A program made the position numbers and the translations under genes. DNA of 64,000 nt, from positions 1-64,000 of the forward strand of contig NZ_JACJVQ010000007.1 in NCBI RefSeq assembly GCF_014212135.1. The letters are read 5' to 3'. How positions within the stretch are numbered: position 1 is the first letter of the stretch; each line of letters starts with the position of its first letter. Below are positions 18,125 to 26,555 of this stretch, piece after piece. Source of the DNA: Cohnella thailandensis (GTDB lineage Bacteria; Bacillota; Bacilli; Paenibacillales; Paenibacillaceae). The notes below the pieces were generated by a model that was given only the letters and a program-made list of their open reading frames with translations, had not been told where the DNA came from and made no database searches.

Positions 18125-19252
18125 TCACTCTTGAGCGGCCGGCGCTTCCCCGGAATTCCCGGACTTCAATGATGTCCCCGCTTTCTCGCCGTTCGGTTCC
18201 TTCTCCGAAGCCTCCTTCTTCTCGTTCGACTCGACGACCTCCAGAGCTGCCGAGAGCAATGCGAGCGCAAGCCCTTGGCCCCAGCCTTGAGCCCACTTGC
18301 GATCGATGCCCAGATAGCCTTCGATATCCTTCATCACGGCGGTTCCGCCCGATACGTTCAGCACCCGCCCGTTATCGGCAACGTTGTTCAGGACGCCGCT
18401 TAACGCCTTGTTGACGTACTTGGCGTGAAGCGGATTGCGCTGCATGATCATCGCCGCCGCGATGCCCGCCGTCGCGGATACCTCGCCGTATGCCTCCGGG
18501 TAATCGAGCACGGTGCCCCACAGGCCGTCTTCCTTCTGCAGCTTCTTGATGGCGGCCAATTGATCGCGCAACGAGCTCCAGATATGCATCATCGGAGGAT
18601 ACAGATAGCCTTCCGGCGTCACTCTCGACGCGCGGGACATCGTGTATGCCGCCCAGGCGTTGGCTCGAGCCCAATAGATGCCGGACATATGGTTCTTCTG
18701 GATGTTGTTGTATCCGTGATACCATAATCCGGAGTTCTCGTCCTGCAGGTAGTTGATGTGCCAGTAAAATTGATGCAGCGCATCCTCGATCAGCCGTTTC
18801 TCGCCGAGCTTGACGCCGACCTTGAGCATGAAATACGCCGCCATGAACAGCGTGTCCGCCCAAGCCTGCTCCGGGAAATCGTTCTTGGACGACACCGTGT
18901 GCTGAAGCACCCGGTCCCCGAATCGCAGCGCTTTATTTTCCAAATAATCGATCTTGCTCATGATGATGTCCAGGTATTTCCGATCGTTCGTCTGTTCATA
19001 GAGAGTGAGCAGCATGTGCCCCATGGCGCAGGTGTTGACCGTCCAGCCCGGCAAGCCCGCTTCGAGATACTCTTCCACCCAATCGGCCATCCGGTTCAAG
19101 TAAGCTTGCTCTCCCGTCGCTTCGAACGCCCGGCTGACGCCGTAGTAGGCGACTCCGCCCGGCCAATCCCACGTCAGGTCCATTCCGAACGTATAGCTCG
19201 CGACCCGGTCGATCGTCTTCTTCAAGGCTGCCGCGTCCGCTTGAATCTTCAT
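18125..19252 (-). CDS. GH105 unsaturated rhamnogalacturonyl hydrolase, YteR/YesR-like (375 aa)
   Basis: Cytoplasmic (alpha/alpha)6-barrel enzyme that removes the unsaturated galacturonyl residue left at the non-reducing end by RG lyases. The catalytic Asp133 lies in QAWADTLFMAAYF, the position of YteR Asp143; other family signatures are GWTVNTCAMGHML, YWARANAWAAYTM and WAQGWGQGLAL. The ATG at 19252 is preferred over the one at 19261 because GGAGGA abuts the latter. The last 30 or so residues form an unusual charged, Lys/Glu/Ser-rich tail. Its presence beside the PL11 lyase and LplB/LplC/LipO transporter completes an RG-I pathway. Confidence 0.92.
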   Translation of the reverse strand: MKIQADAAALKKTIDRVASYTFGMDLTWDWPGGVAYYGVSRAFEATGEQAYLNRMADWVEEYLEAGLPGWTVNTCAMGHMLLTLYEQTNDRKYLDIIMSKIDYLENKALRFGDRVLQHTVSSKNDFPEQAWADTLFMAAYFMLKVGVKLGEKRLIEDALHQFYWHINYLQDENSGLWYHGYNNIQKNHMSGIYWARANAWAAYTMSRASRVTPEGYLYPPMMHIWSSLRDQLAAIKKLQKEDGLWGTVLDYPEAYGEVSATAGIAAAMIMQRNPLHAKYVNKALSGVLNNVADNGRVLNVSGGTAVMKDIEGYLGIDRKWAQGWGQGLALALLSAALEVVESNEKKEASEKEPNGEKAGTSLKSGNSGEAPAAQE

Positions 19253-19320
19253 GTTCTCCATTCCTCCATATCCAAAGCCCCCGCTAACCGCAGGGGCCTT
19301 GGAACGTTAATTTCGAATTC

Positions 19321-20985
19321 TTATTTGTATTGGCCCGCGTCGATCGCCTTCTGCTTCTCGTCGAGAATCTCTTGGTAGCCGGCATCGAGGTACGTCTTCT
19401 TGGCTTCTTCGTAAACCTTATCGAAGTCGGCTTCCTTCGCGAGAGCGATCTTGACGTACAGCTCTTGGAACAGGGCGTTCAGATCGGCCTTGTACTCCGG
19501 AACCTTCTCGAGGATAACGGTGAACAGGGCATCCGGGGTGCGGTATTGGGCCGTCTCCTCGTAATACTTGACCATCTGTTCGGCGAGGTTCTCGTAGCCC
19601 GGAGGCGCCCAGTTGCGGAGGTACGCCTTGCGCGTCTTCTCCGGAGTGTCGAATTCCGCCATCTCGGAAACGAGAGCCCAGTAGTCCTTGTTGTTGTTGT
19701 TGGACAGCTTGGATTCGCCGGCATAGTCGGCCACCTTGACCGGAATGCCTTCGGAATCCAGCGTGTAGTTCTGTCCTTCGACGCCGTTCTGGAAGTAGAA
19801 CAGGTTCGCCGGCTGGCTCAGCCATTCGAGGTACATCCAGACGGCGGCGCGCTCTTCGGGAGTCGACTCGTAATTGATGCCCATGATCAGACCGAACGGC
19901 CAGTAAGCGCGGCCTTGCGGAACCTTGCCTTCCGGAACGAGAGCGCCCGGAGGAAGGATGCCGAATTCGGCTTTCGGATCGTTCGCCAGCGTAGCGGCGA
20001 ACACGTCCGTGTTGCTCGTCAGGTAAGTATTGAAGGTTCCGGTCTTGCCCGCGACGAATTCCGCCTTGATCTTGCCTTCGTCATTCCGCAGATAGAATTC
20101 CTTGTCGATCAGGCCGTTGTTGTACTGATAGTTCAGGTTGCGCAGATAGTCTTCCGCCGGCTTCCAGGTCAGTTCGGCCGCGGCAAGGTCGGAGTACAGA
20201 GCCCGTTCCTTCTCGTCGACCGGCCAGTCGCGGAACGCATAGGTAAAGTTGTAGTTGTTCTGAAGGAGCGCCCCGCCGAGCGTACCGAGGCCGGCTTCCT
20301 TCCACTTCACCAGCATCTCGTTCGTCTTCTCTAGCGAGGTCAGATCCTCTACCTTCATGCCGACCTTCTCGACCCAATCCTTGCGGATCAGCGTCGTGTT
20401 GTTGTCGGCGACCGGACGCTCGGCGAAGAAGAACACCTTCTTGCCGTCGACGCTTCCGTATTGCTCGATCGTGGATTTCATGTTATTCCAGTAGGTCGGA
20501 GCATAGTTGGCGATCTCGTCGTAATCCAGTTCCTGCATGACGTCCTCGCCGTAGTAGGCGAGCGCTTGCGGCATGTCGTAGTGGAAAATAATATCCGGAG
20601 CTTTGTGCGAAGCGAGCAGCTGCTCATAGTCCTGCACTTCGGCCGTACGGGTGATCGGCGTGTACTTGACCTCGATGTTGTACTTGTCGCCGAATTCCTT
20701 CTGAACCCAGCGGGTATAGAAGTTGTCGGAGACGTTCCAGCCTTCGAACGCGCGCTCGTACACCGGAATCTCGAGCGTGACCTTCTCCGGGAAGCCGTTC
20801 GAATAATCGGGATACTTTCCTCCGGATGCGCTTGCGGATGGAGAGGCGCTCGCCGAGCCGCTCGGCGACGGAGACGACGCGCTAGGGCTCGCGTTGGAAT
20901 TGTTATTGTTGTTCGAGCATGCGGTTAGCGCGGTAAGTCCAAGAGCCACGGCCAGCGCGCCGGAGACGATTCTCTTTTTGCTCAT
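19321..20985 (-). CDS. LipO/YtcQ-type substrate-binding lipoprotein (554 aa)
   Basis: Large extracellular solute-binding lipoprotein of an oligosaccharide ABC importer. The signal peptide ends in the lipobox ALTAC (Cys near 23) followed by an Asn/Ser/Pro-rich linker of about 35 residues. Length (554 aa) is typical of LipO/YtcQ proteins, which bind pectic or other plant oligosaccharides. GGGGGAAAAACA precedes the ATG. It follows the two permease genes and precedes GH105, so the imported ligand is most likely an unsaturated rhamnogalacturonan oligomer. Confidence 0.9.
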   Translation of the reverse strand: MSKKRIVSGALAVALGLTALTACSNNNNNSNASPSASSPSPSGSASASPSASASGGKYPDYSNGFPEKVTLEIPVYERAFEGWNVSDNFYTRWVQKEFGDKYNIEVKYTPITRTAEVQDYEQLLASHKAPDIIFHYDMPQALAYYGEDVMQELDYDEIANYAPTYWNNMKSTIEQYGSVDGKKVFFFAERPVADNNTTLIRKDWVEKVGMKVEDLTSLEKTNEMLVKWKEAGLGTLGGALLQNNYNFTYAFRDWPVDEKERALYSDLAAAELTWKPAEDYLRNLNYQYNNGLIDKEFYLRNDEGKIKAEFVAGKTGTFNTYLTSNTDVFAATLANDPKAEFGILPPGALVPEGKVPQGRAYWPFGLIMGINYESTPEERAAVWMYLEWLSQPANLFYFQNGVEGQNYTLDSEGIPVKVADYAGESKLSNNNNKDYWALVSEMAEFDTPEKTRKAYLRNWAPPGYENLAEQMVKYYEETAQYRTPDALFTVILEKVPEYKADLNALFQELYVKIALAKEADFDKVYEEAKKTYLDAGYQEILDEKQKAIDAGQYK

Positions 20986-21022
20986 TGTTTTTCCCCCAAT
21001 TTTGGAATTTTCGGATTCATGG

Positions 21023-21922
21023 TTATTCCTTGACGGCGCCCAGCATGGCGCCTTGAACGAAATACTTCTGAATGAACGGATAGATGAGCAAGATCGGAAC
21101 GGTTGCGAATACGACGCAGGACGCCTTCAGAACCTCGGGATTGCTGAGCTGAACGTTCGTCGCTTCGAGTTGGAAGCTCTCGCTGGCGGCTACGACCAGA
21201 TAGTACAGTTTAAGCTGCAGCGGACGCATGTCGACATTCTGCTTGATGTAGAACAAAGCGTCCTGGTAGGCATTCCACCTTCCTACCGCGAAGAAGAGAG
21301 CCAATGTCGCGAGAATCGGCTTCGACAGCGGCAGGACGATGCTCCACAGAATCCGGAAGTGTCCCGCTCCGTCGATCCGCGCGGATTCCTCCAGGCTGTC
21401 GGGAATCGAACTGCTCAAAGCGGATTTCATAATGAGCAGATTAAACGCGCTGAAGGCGAGCGGCAACACGAGGGACCACATCGTTTCCAGCATGCCTAAG
21501 TTGTTAATCAGCATGTAATCGGGAATGATGCCCCCCTGGAAGTACATGGTGAACAGGAAGATGAAGGTCAGAACGGTACGTCCTTTGAACGTCTTGCGAG
21601 AAAGCGGATATGCGGCGAAAATCGTTAGGATCATTCCGAGAATGGTGAACAGCACCGTGACGACGACCGATACGTATAGAGAACGCAGGATGCTCGCATC
21701 GGCGAAGATCTTCTTATAAGCTTCGATGGTGAAGCCTTCCGGCCAGAGAACGACCTTGTTCGCGATAACGTAAGCGTCTTCGCTGAACGATTTGGATACG
21801 ACGTGCAGAAACGGCAGCAGACAAGCCAGCGAGGCGATGATCAGAGAGAGGTGAATCAGCACATCCCAGGAATCAAAACGCCTTCTGCGCGGTGCGGCCA
21901 ATGTGCCGGCGGATGCTTTCAT
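21023..21922 (-). CDS. Oligosaccharide ABC permease, LplC/YtcP type (299 aa)
   Basis: Membrane subunit of the RG-I oligosaccharide importer. It has about six hydrophobic segments, an EAA loop (LEESARIDGAGHFRILWSIV) and the conserved ending QKYFVQGAMLGAVKE. The frame opens at 21952, but TAGGAGGAGGGG sits just before the ATG at 21922. It lies 13 bases after the LplB-type gene. The ATPase is absent, as is usual for this transporter class. Confidence 0.92.
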   Translation of the reverse strand: MKASAGTLAAPRRRRFDSWDVLIHLSLIIASLACLLPFLHVVSKSFSEDAYVIANKVVLWPEGFTIEAYKKIFADASILRSLYVSVVVTVLFTILGMILTIFAAYPLSRKTFKGRTVLTFIFLFTMYFQGGIIPDYMLINNLGMLETMWSLVLPLAFSAFNLLIMKSALSSSIPDSLEESARIDGAGHFRILWSIVLPLSKPILATLALFFAVGRWNAYQDALFYIKQNVDMRPLQLKLYYLVVAASESFQLEATNVQLSNPEVLKASCVVFATVPILLIYPFIQKYFVQGAMLGAVKE

Positions 21923-21935
21923 GGTTCCCCTCCTC

Positions 21936-22910
21936 CTAAAACACGCCGTCATCGCCGAGTTTCTTGGCGATTCGGTTCGCGGCCAATACGAGCACGAGTC
22001 CGATCACGGACTGGAACAGCCCGAGCGCCGCCCCGCGGCTGAAGTCTCCGCTCTCGATCCCCCAGCGGTAGACGAGCACGGGAATCGTCGTCGTGAACTC
22101 GGTCGTCGCCTTGTTCTGCAACGCGTATACCCGCTCGAACGAGCCTTCCATGATTCTTCCCAAGCTCAAGATGAGCAGCGTCACGATGGTCACGCGAATC
22201 GAAGGAAGCGTCACGTTCCAGGCCTTTCTCCATCTGCCCGCGCCATCGACGGTAGCCGCTTCGTACATCTCCGGGTTGATGCTGCTGATCGAAGCCAAAT
22301 AGAGAATCGTTCCCCAACCCATGCTCTGCCAGACTCCGATGGCCAAGTAGCTGATGAGCCAATTGGAGTCGTCCTGCAGGAACGGGATCCGATTGCCGCC
22401 AAAGCTCTCGATAACGTTGTTGACGACCCCGTTGCCCTCGCTTAGCAGTTGATACATGATAGCGCCGATAATGACCCAGGACAGGAAGTGCGGCAGATAC
22501 AGCAGCGTCTGGTTCACCTTCTTGAACTTCGCGCTTCGAACTTCGTTCAACAGCAGCGCGAGCACGATCGGCATCGTAAAGCTGAAGACGAGGTCCAGGC
22601 TGTTCAGAAGCAGCGTGTTGCGCACCGCCCGCATGAAGTCGGGTCTGTCGAAGATCTGCTGGAACACCTCGAAGCCGACCCATTCGCTTCCCCAGAATCC
22701 CCTCGCGATCTTGTAGTCCTTGAATGCCAGCACAAGCCCGCCCATCGGACCGTACTTAAATAGAAGAACGAACAAGAGAGGGACGGATACAAGCAAATAG
22801 AGCTGCCAATCTCGTCGGAGATAATAAGCCATCCCCTTGTTTTTCCTACTTTTAGGATTTAAAGCGATTACATTTTGTGAAGCCGAAACCGAAGCGCTTT
22901 CACCCTTCAC
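21936..22910 (-). CDS. Oligosaccharide ABC permease, LplB/YteP type (324 aa)
   Basis: First gene of the RG-I import operon and partner of the LplC-type permease. It has the family N-terminus (RRDWQLYLLVSVPLLFVLLF), the EAA motif MYEAATVDGAGRWRKAWNVT and ends AANRIAKKLGDDGVF. The start is taken as GTG at 22910 because GGAGG lies 7 bases before it; an in-frame start 17 codons upstream lacks a site. A cre-like sequence is 71 bases upstream of the GTG. A second cre-like sequence (TGAAAGCGCTTCGG) lies inside the first codons at 22888-22901. Confidence 0.9.
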   Translation of the reverse strand: MKGESASVSASQNVIALNPKSRKNKGMAYYLRRDWQLYLLVSVPLLFVLLFKYGPMGGLVLAFKDYKIARGFWGSEWVGFEVFQQIFDRPDFMRAVRNTLLLNSLDLVFSFTMPIVLALLLNEVRSAKFKKVNQTLLYLPHFLSWVIIGAIMYQLLSEGNGVVNNVIESFGGNRIPFLQDDSNWLISYLAIGVWQSMGWGTILYLASISSINPEMYEAATVDGAGRWRKAWNVTLPSIRVTIVTLLILSLGRIMEGSFERVYALQNKATTEFTTTIPVLVYRWGIESGDFSRGAALGLFQSVIGLVLVLAANRIAKKLGDDGVF

Positions 22911-22980
22911 ACTCTCACCTCCTCGCAGGATGACTTCCTCCGCCTTGCGATGCCTTCGCATATCGGCGAGGTTGGTCTCA

Positions 22981-22994
22981 TGATACCGCTTACT
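22981..22994 (-). promoter_or_regulatory. cre-like site upstream of the RG-I transporter operon
   Basis: The minus strand reads AGTAAGCGGTATCA, one mismatch (first base) from TGWAARCGNTWNCA. It sits in the 247-base leader of the LplB-type gene and suggests CcpA control of uptake. Confidence 0.45.
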
Positions 22995-23101
22995 TTTCCG
23001 ATTCGTAAATCGTGAGTATTGATCATGACGCTCACTTTTGACATTTGCTTTTCGATTCGCGTATTCGTTAATCGTCCATAATCATTTTTGATAGGCAGAA
23101 G

Positions 23102-23147
23102 CAAAAATGAAGCTGTCATAAGCCCAAAATGGCTTTATGACAGCTTC
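23102..23147 (-). terminator. Rho-independent terminator after the membrane AraC gene
   Basis: The arms 23109-23124 and 23131-23147 pair over about 16 bases with one bulge (GAAGCTGTCATAA against TTTATGACAGCTTC) around a CAAAAT loop. On the minus strand the stem is followed within three bases by TTTTT. Confidence 0.8.
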
Positions 23148-23157
23148 GGCAAGCCTT

Positions 23158-25434
23158 CTAGGACGAGCGGGCTCTCGATGCCTTGTAGCTGCTTGGCGGC
23201 ATGCCCTCGAATTTGCGGAAAAACCGGTTGAAGCTCTGAACGTTGAAGTAGCCGACCTCGGACGCAATCTGAGTGATCGTAAGCTCCGATTCCGTCAGCA
23301 GCTGCTTCGCCTTCTCGATCCTCAGCATATTCGTATAATCGATCAAGCTCTTGCCCGTCAGATCGTAAACGATCTTGCGCATATACGAATAGCTGATGCC
23401 GATCTCCTTCGCCATGTCTTCGAAGACGATGTCCCGGACGTAGTTCTCTTCCAGGTACCGGATGATTCTCTCTCCGTGGTTGACCGGGCTCGCCTCGCTC
23501 GGATTGCGAGCGAGATATTGCACGATCTCGGCGAAGAACTCCCTTAGATACTTCTCCAGCTCGTCTAGCGTATCGATCGAAGCGATGGCCGAATAAATAT
23601 TGCCTCTCCCCGCGAAGATGCGGGCCGTGCTGATGTTGTTCTCCCGCAGGTGCTTGATCGTGACGCCGACCAGCTGGTTATAAATGAATAGGATATTGTC
23701 GTAAGAGATGGAATCGGCGGAATATATCTCTTCGCGGATGATCTCCAGCTCCCGAAGGATGCTTCCGATATCCCCGGACTCCAGGAAGTTGACGATTCTT
23801 CTCTCGCTATTGGCGGGATACGTGTATTTTTTGCTGCGCTCGGGCTCCGGCTCCCAGAAGAAGATGCAGCCGCTGCCCTGAATCATCCGGCGCTTGATCG
23901 TCTCGGTCGCTTCCGCCAATCGTTCCGACACCTGCGAGCTCGAATCGGCCGGGCTGCTGGCGCCTATCGTCACCGAATGGCCGAGAAGCTCCAGCACGCC
24001 GTCGCGGATCCGGACAAGAGCCTCCTTCACTCCGTCAAGTCCTTTGTCCTGTTCCTCTTGGCCGTAATTGACGACGATGGCAAACGTTCCCTCTCCTTGG
24101 TAGACGCATCTCGCCTGCATCCCTTCCGGGAACAGGCTCTCGCATTGGGTCGTAAGCAAGTAACGATGGTAGCTGCGGGTTTCGGGGTTGTTCTTGCTCA
24201 CATATCTTCTATAGCGGTCGATAGAGACGACGACCACCATGTAATAAGGAGCAGGGAACGTCATGGCGACCTGCTCCGTCACTTCGCCCCTGAGCAGATG
24301 ATGAGCCGCGAGATTGCGGGTATCCCGCTCCCGCTCTTTAAGCAACCGATGAAGCCCTTCCTCTTCCTCCTGCATCCGCTTGAAAGCGGAGTCGAGGAAG
24401 ACCAGCTCATTCTTGTTCGTCACCCCGAGATTGCCTCGGGAGCGCAACGTCCGGACAAGCTCCCGGATCGGCTTGGAGAACCACGTCGCGAGCCACACGG
24501 CCAACAAGGTGCCCGCGAGAATAATGATGGCGGTTATCAAGATGATGCTGCGCTGCAGGCTGTACGTCTTGGTCATCAGCTCGTCGACGGAATAGATCTG
24601 GACGTTCCACCAATCGAACAGAGGGGAACGCGACCACGTATAGAGCAGCCGCTTGCCGCTTTGCTCTCGGAACGCATAGCCTTCCCTTGAGGAAGTGCCC
24701 AGCACTTGCTTCATATAAGGCAGAACGGTTCCATCCGTCAAGAGCAGGCTCTTGTCGTTATGAGAGATAACGGTGCCGTCCGAGTCCAGCAGCATGTAGC
24801 CTTGCTCTCCTTGCTCCGACGACTGCAAATAGCTTCCGATTTGCCTCTCGCGAAGGTTCACGACGATCGTCCCGCGGGTCGTGGTGGACAGGCGATTAAG
24901 GGGAAAAACATAGGAGACGACGGCGGTGCCGGAGCGAAGCTTGCGCGGATACCAGACGCCGCTGATTCCCCTTCGTTCTTCCAGCGCTTCCTCCATCCAG
25001 CCGACATCCTCGTAACGATCCAAAGTGGTGATTCCTTTGTCGGTCGAAACGACGTAATCCGCGCCATCGAGCAGGAAATAGGAGGAGGCCACTCCGTCCA
25101 CCCGATGATTCAGGTTGACGAGCTCCTTCATGACGGACAAGGCGCTGCTTACGTAATTGTAGTTCGAATTAAGCTCGGCATAGGTCTCGAAGCTGCGGAT
25201 GCGGTCGAAAATGTTCGTCGAGCCGAGTCGCACGGCATCCTGTGCCAGGTTGTTCAGAGCGTTCTCGTTCAGCCTGCGGTTCGCGTTCATTCCCGCAAGC
25301 GAAGATTCCGCGATGGCGCTCTCCGAATTCCGCAGGATCTGCGTCCCGCTATACCAGGTTAAAATCGCGATCGGAATCGCCATGACGAAGAACAGGATGA
25401 GCGCCAATTGCAGCTTCATCGGGATTCTTTTCAT
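23158..25434 (-). CDS. Membrane-bound AraC regulator with extracellular sensor domain (758 aa)
   Basis: One-component transmembrane regulator. A helix at about 8-28 leads to an extracellular cache-like sensor (about 30-285), a second helix lies near 290-312 (SIILITAIIILAGTLLAVWL), then a HAMP-like linker, a central cytoplasmic region, and a C-terminal AraC domain with HTH units VFEDMAKEIGISYSYMRKIV and ITQIASEVGYFNVQSFNRFF. It joins in one chain what YesM and YesN do as two proteins. It lies upstream of, and co-directional with, the RG-I transporter operon and probably senses RG-I fragments. GGGGGGG precedes the ATG. Confidence 0.9.
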   Translation of the reverse strand: MKRIPMKLQLALILFFVMAIPIAILTWYSGTQILRNSESAIAESSLAGMNANRRLNENALNNLAQDAVRLGSTNIFDRIRSFETYAELNSNYNYVSSALSVMKELVNLNHRVDGVASSYFLLDGADYVVSTDKGITTLDRYEDVGWMEEALEERRGISGVWYPRKLRSGTAVVSYVFPLNRLSTTTRGTIVVNLRERQIGSYLQSSEQGEQGYMLLDSDGTVISHNDKSLLLTDGTVLPYMKQVLGTSSREGYAFREQSGKRLLYTWSRSPLFDWWNVQIYSVDELMTKTYSLQRSIILITAIIILAGTLLAVWLATWFSKPIRELVRTLRSRGNLGVTNKNELVFLDSAFKRMQEEEEGLHRLLKERERDTRNLAAHHLLRGEVTEQVAMTFPAPYYMVVVVSIDRYRRYVSKNNPETRSYHRYLLTTQCESLFPEGMQARCVYQGEGTFAIVVNYGQEEQDKGLDGVKEALVRIRDGVLELLGHSVTIGASSPADSSSQVSERLAEATETIKRRMIQGSGCIFFWEPEPERSKKYTYPANSERRIVNFLESGDIGSILRELEIIREEIYSADSISYDNILFIYNQLVGVTIKHLRENNISTARIFAGRGNIYSAIASIDTLDELEKYLREFFAEIVQYLARNPSEASPVNHGERIIRYLEENYVRDIVFEDMAKEIGISYSYMRKIVYDLTGKSLIDYTNMLRIEKAKQLLTESELTITQIASEVGYFNVQSFNRFFRKFEGMPPSSYKASRARSS

Positions 25435-25469
25435 ACGGCCCCCCCTCGAACGATGGCCGCCGTCTAAAA

Positions 25470-25483
25470 AGACAGCGCTTACA
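25470..25483 (-). promoter_or_regulatory. cre-like site upstream of the membrane AraC gene
   Basis: The minus strand reads TGTAAGCGCTGTCT, close to the CcpA consensus with a mismatch at the last base, 36 bases upstream of the ATG. It would place the RG-I regulator itself under catabolite control. Confidence 0.4.
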
Positions 25484-25654
25484 TACCCTTGCTTAATAAG
25501 TAATCGGAAGAAGATTCCTTGTCCGAATACGTCTGCCGATCCTTACTTTTCTATTTGAATCAGATTGATTATACAACAAAACGGAAATCGTGGAAGAACC
25601 TTTCCGTATATTTATTTTGAATGATGACGAAACGAACGCGAAAGGGGTGAAATA

Positions 25655-25684
25655 AAAGAAAAAAAGTGCGCTTCGGGAGCGTAC
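25655..25684 (-). terminator. Rho-independent terminator of the mreC-like gene
   Basis: Immediately after the stop codon the minus strand forms a stem (GTACGCT pairing with AGCGCAC, one G-T pair) and then runs TTTTTTTC. Confidence 0.85.
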
Positions 25685-26464
25685 TCATGGAATGGAAGAG
25701 GAATGTACGATAATAACCATGGATTCGTTCGGCTTCGGAAATTCCGGAATCGTCAATGCGGCCTGAACGGATATTCCCAAGCTTCCGGCCGATACTTCCG
25801 ACACCGTTCCGATCCGCAAGCCTGCGGGATATTTGGATAGATCTCCGCCGATGGTCTCGATGACATCGCCTGCTTGAATGATCTGATCTTCCGGGATTTT
25901 ATCTACGATCGGAGAGTTTGCGGAGAGATCGTATTCGAGGATGCCCATGGTCGTTTCTCTGCCCCGAACCGTTACCGATATCCCCTGATTGGTCAAAAAT
26001 TCCGTCGTGTTGATTAATTGTATGATCGATGTACGATCGGTTATTTCCGAGACGATCCCCACGAAATTTTGCTCCAGGGAAAGGACGGGGTCGTTCTTTT
26101 GGATCCCATCCAGCTTGCCCAGGTCAATCTCGATCCCCGTTCGGGCAGGCGTTAAGCGGATAATGTTCGCCATCGAATAGGTATTGGTCCCCGGCAGCTG
26201 TTGCATGACTTCGTAAGCTTTCTCCAGCTGTTTATTTTGGAATTGCAATTGCACGCTTTTCATATTGTCTATGGCCGCGTTTTTAAGTACCTTTTTCCAT
26301 TTTTCATTTTCTTTGTATAGGGTGTGCCATTGGGATAGCTCTTGTTGAAAAGCAACGACATTATCGACGAGCGGTTGTCTATAAAGAAATGCCGCCCCCG
26401 CCAACAAGCATACGCCTAGTATCCCGACGGCGATTTTGAATTTGCTTCCGCTTCTCCTGGACAA
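25685..26464 (-). CDS. MreC-family rod-shape protein paralogue (259 aa)
   Basis: Bitopic membrane protein of the MreC family, which organises the lateral cell-wall elongation complex. It has a helix at about 10-27, a coiled-coil stretch about 35-90, then the two-barrel MreC fold with ARTGIEIDLGKLDGIQKNDPV and NFVGIVSEITDRTSIIQLI. Length is near the family norm. Translation starts at TTG 26464 with AGGAAG 7 bases before. It stands alone, without mreB or mreD, behind a terminator, so it is probably an accessory paralogue and not the primary MreC. Confidence 0.82.
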   Translation of the reverse strand: MSRRSGSKFKIAVGILGVCLLAGAAFLYRQPLVDNVVAFQQELSQWHTLYKENEKWKKVLKNAAIDNMKSVQLQFQNKQLEKAYEVMQQLPGTNTYSMANIIRLTPARTGIEIDLGKLDGIQKNDPVLSLEQNFVGIVSEITDRTSIIQLINTTEFLTNQGISVTVRGRETTMGILEYDLSANSPIVDKIPEDQIIQAGDVIETIGGDLSKYPAGLRIGTVSEVSAGSLGISVQAALTIPEFPKPNESMVIIVHSSSIP

Positions 26465-26498
26465 GATTGATCTTCCTTCCTCTGCTCATGAAGAAACC

Positions 26499-26537
26499 CC
26501 GGAAACGATTCACTCTTGAATCGAATGTCGTTTCCGG
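26499..26537 (-). terminator. Hairpin terminator after the K+ channel gene
   Basis: CCGGAAACGA at 26499-26508 pairs perfectly with TCGTTTCCGG at 26528-26537; an inner GATTC/GAATC pairing is also possible. It separates the channel operon from the mreC-like gene. Confidence 0.6.
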
Positions 26538-26555
26538 AGCGCAGCGTATCCTCGG

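Noticed and set aside
22888..22901. cre-like TGAAAGCGCTTCGG inside the first codons of the LplB-type gene
   Set aside because: The last two bases deviate and it lies in coding sequence; the site at 22981-22994 is a better candidate.
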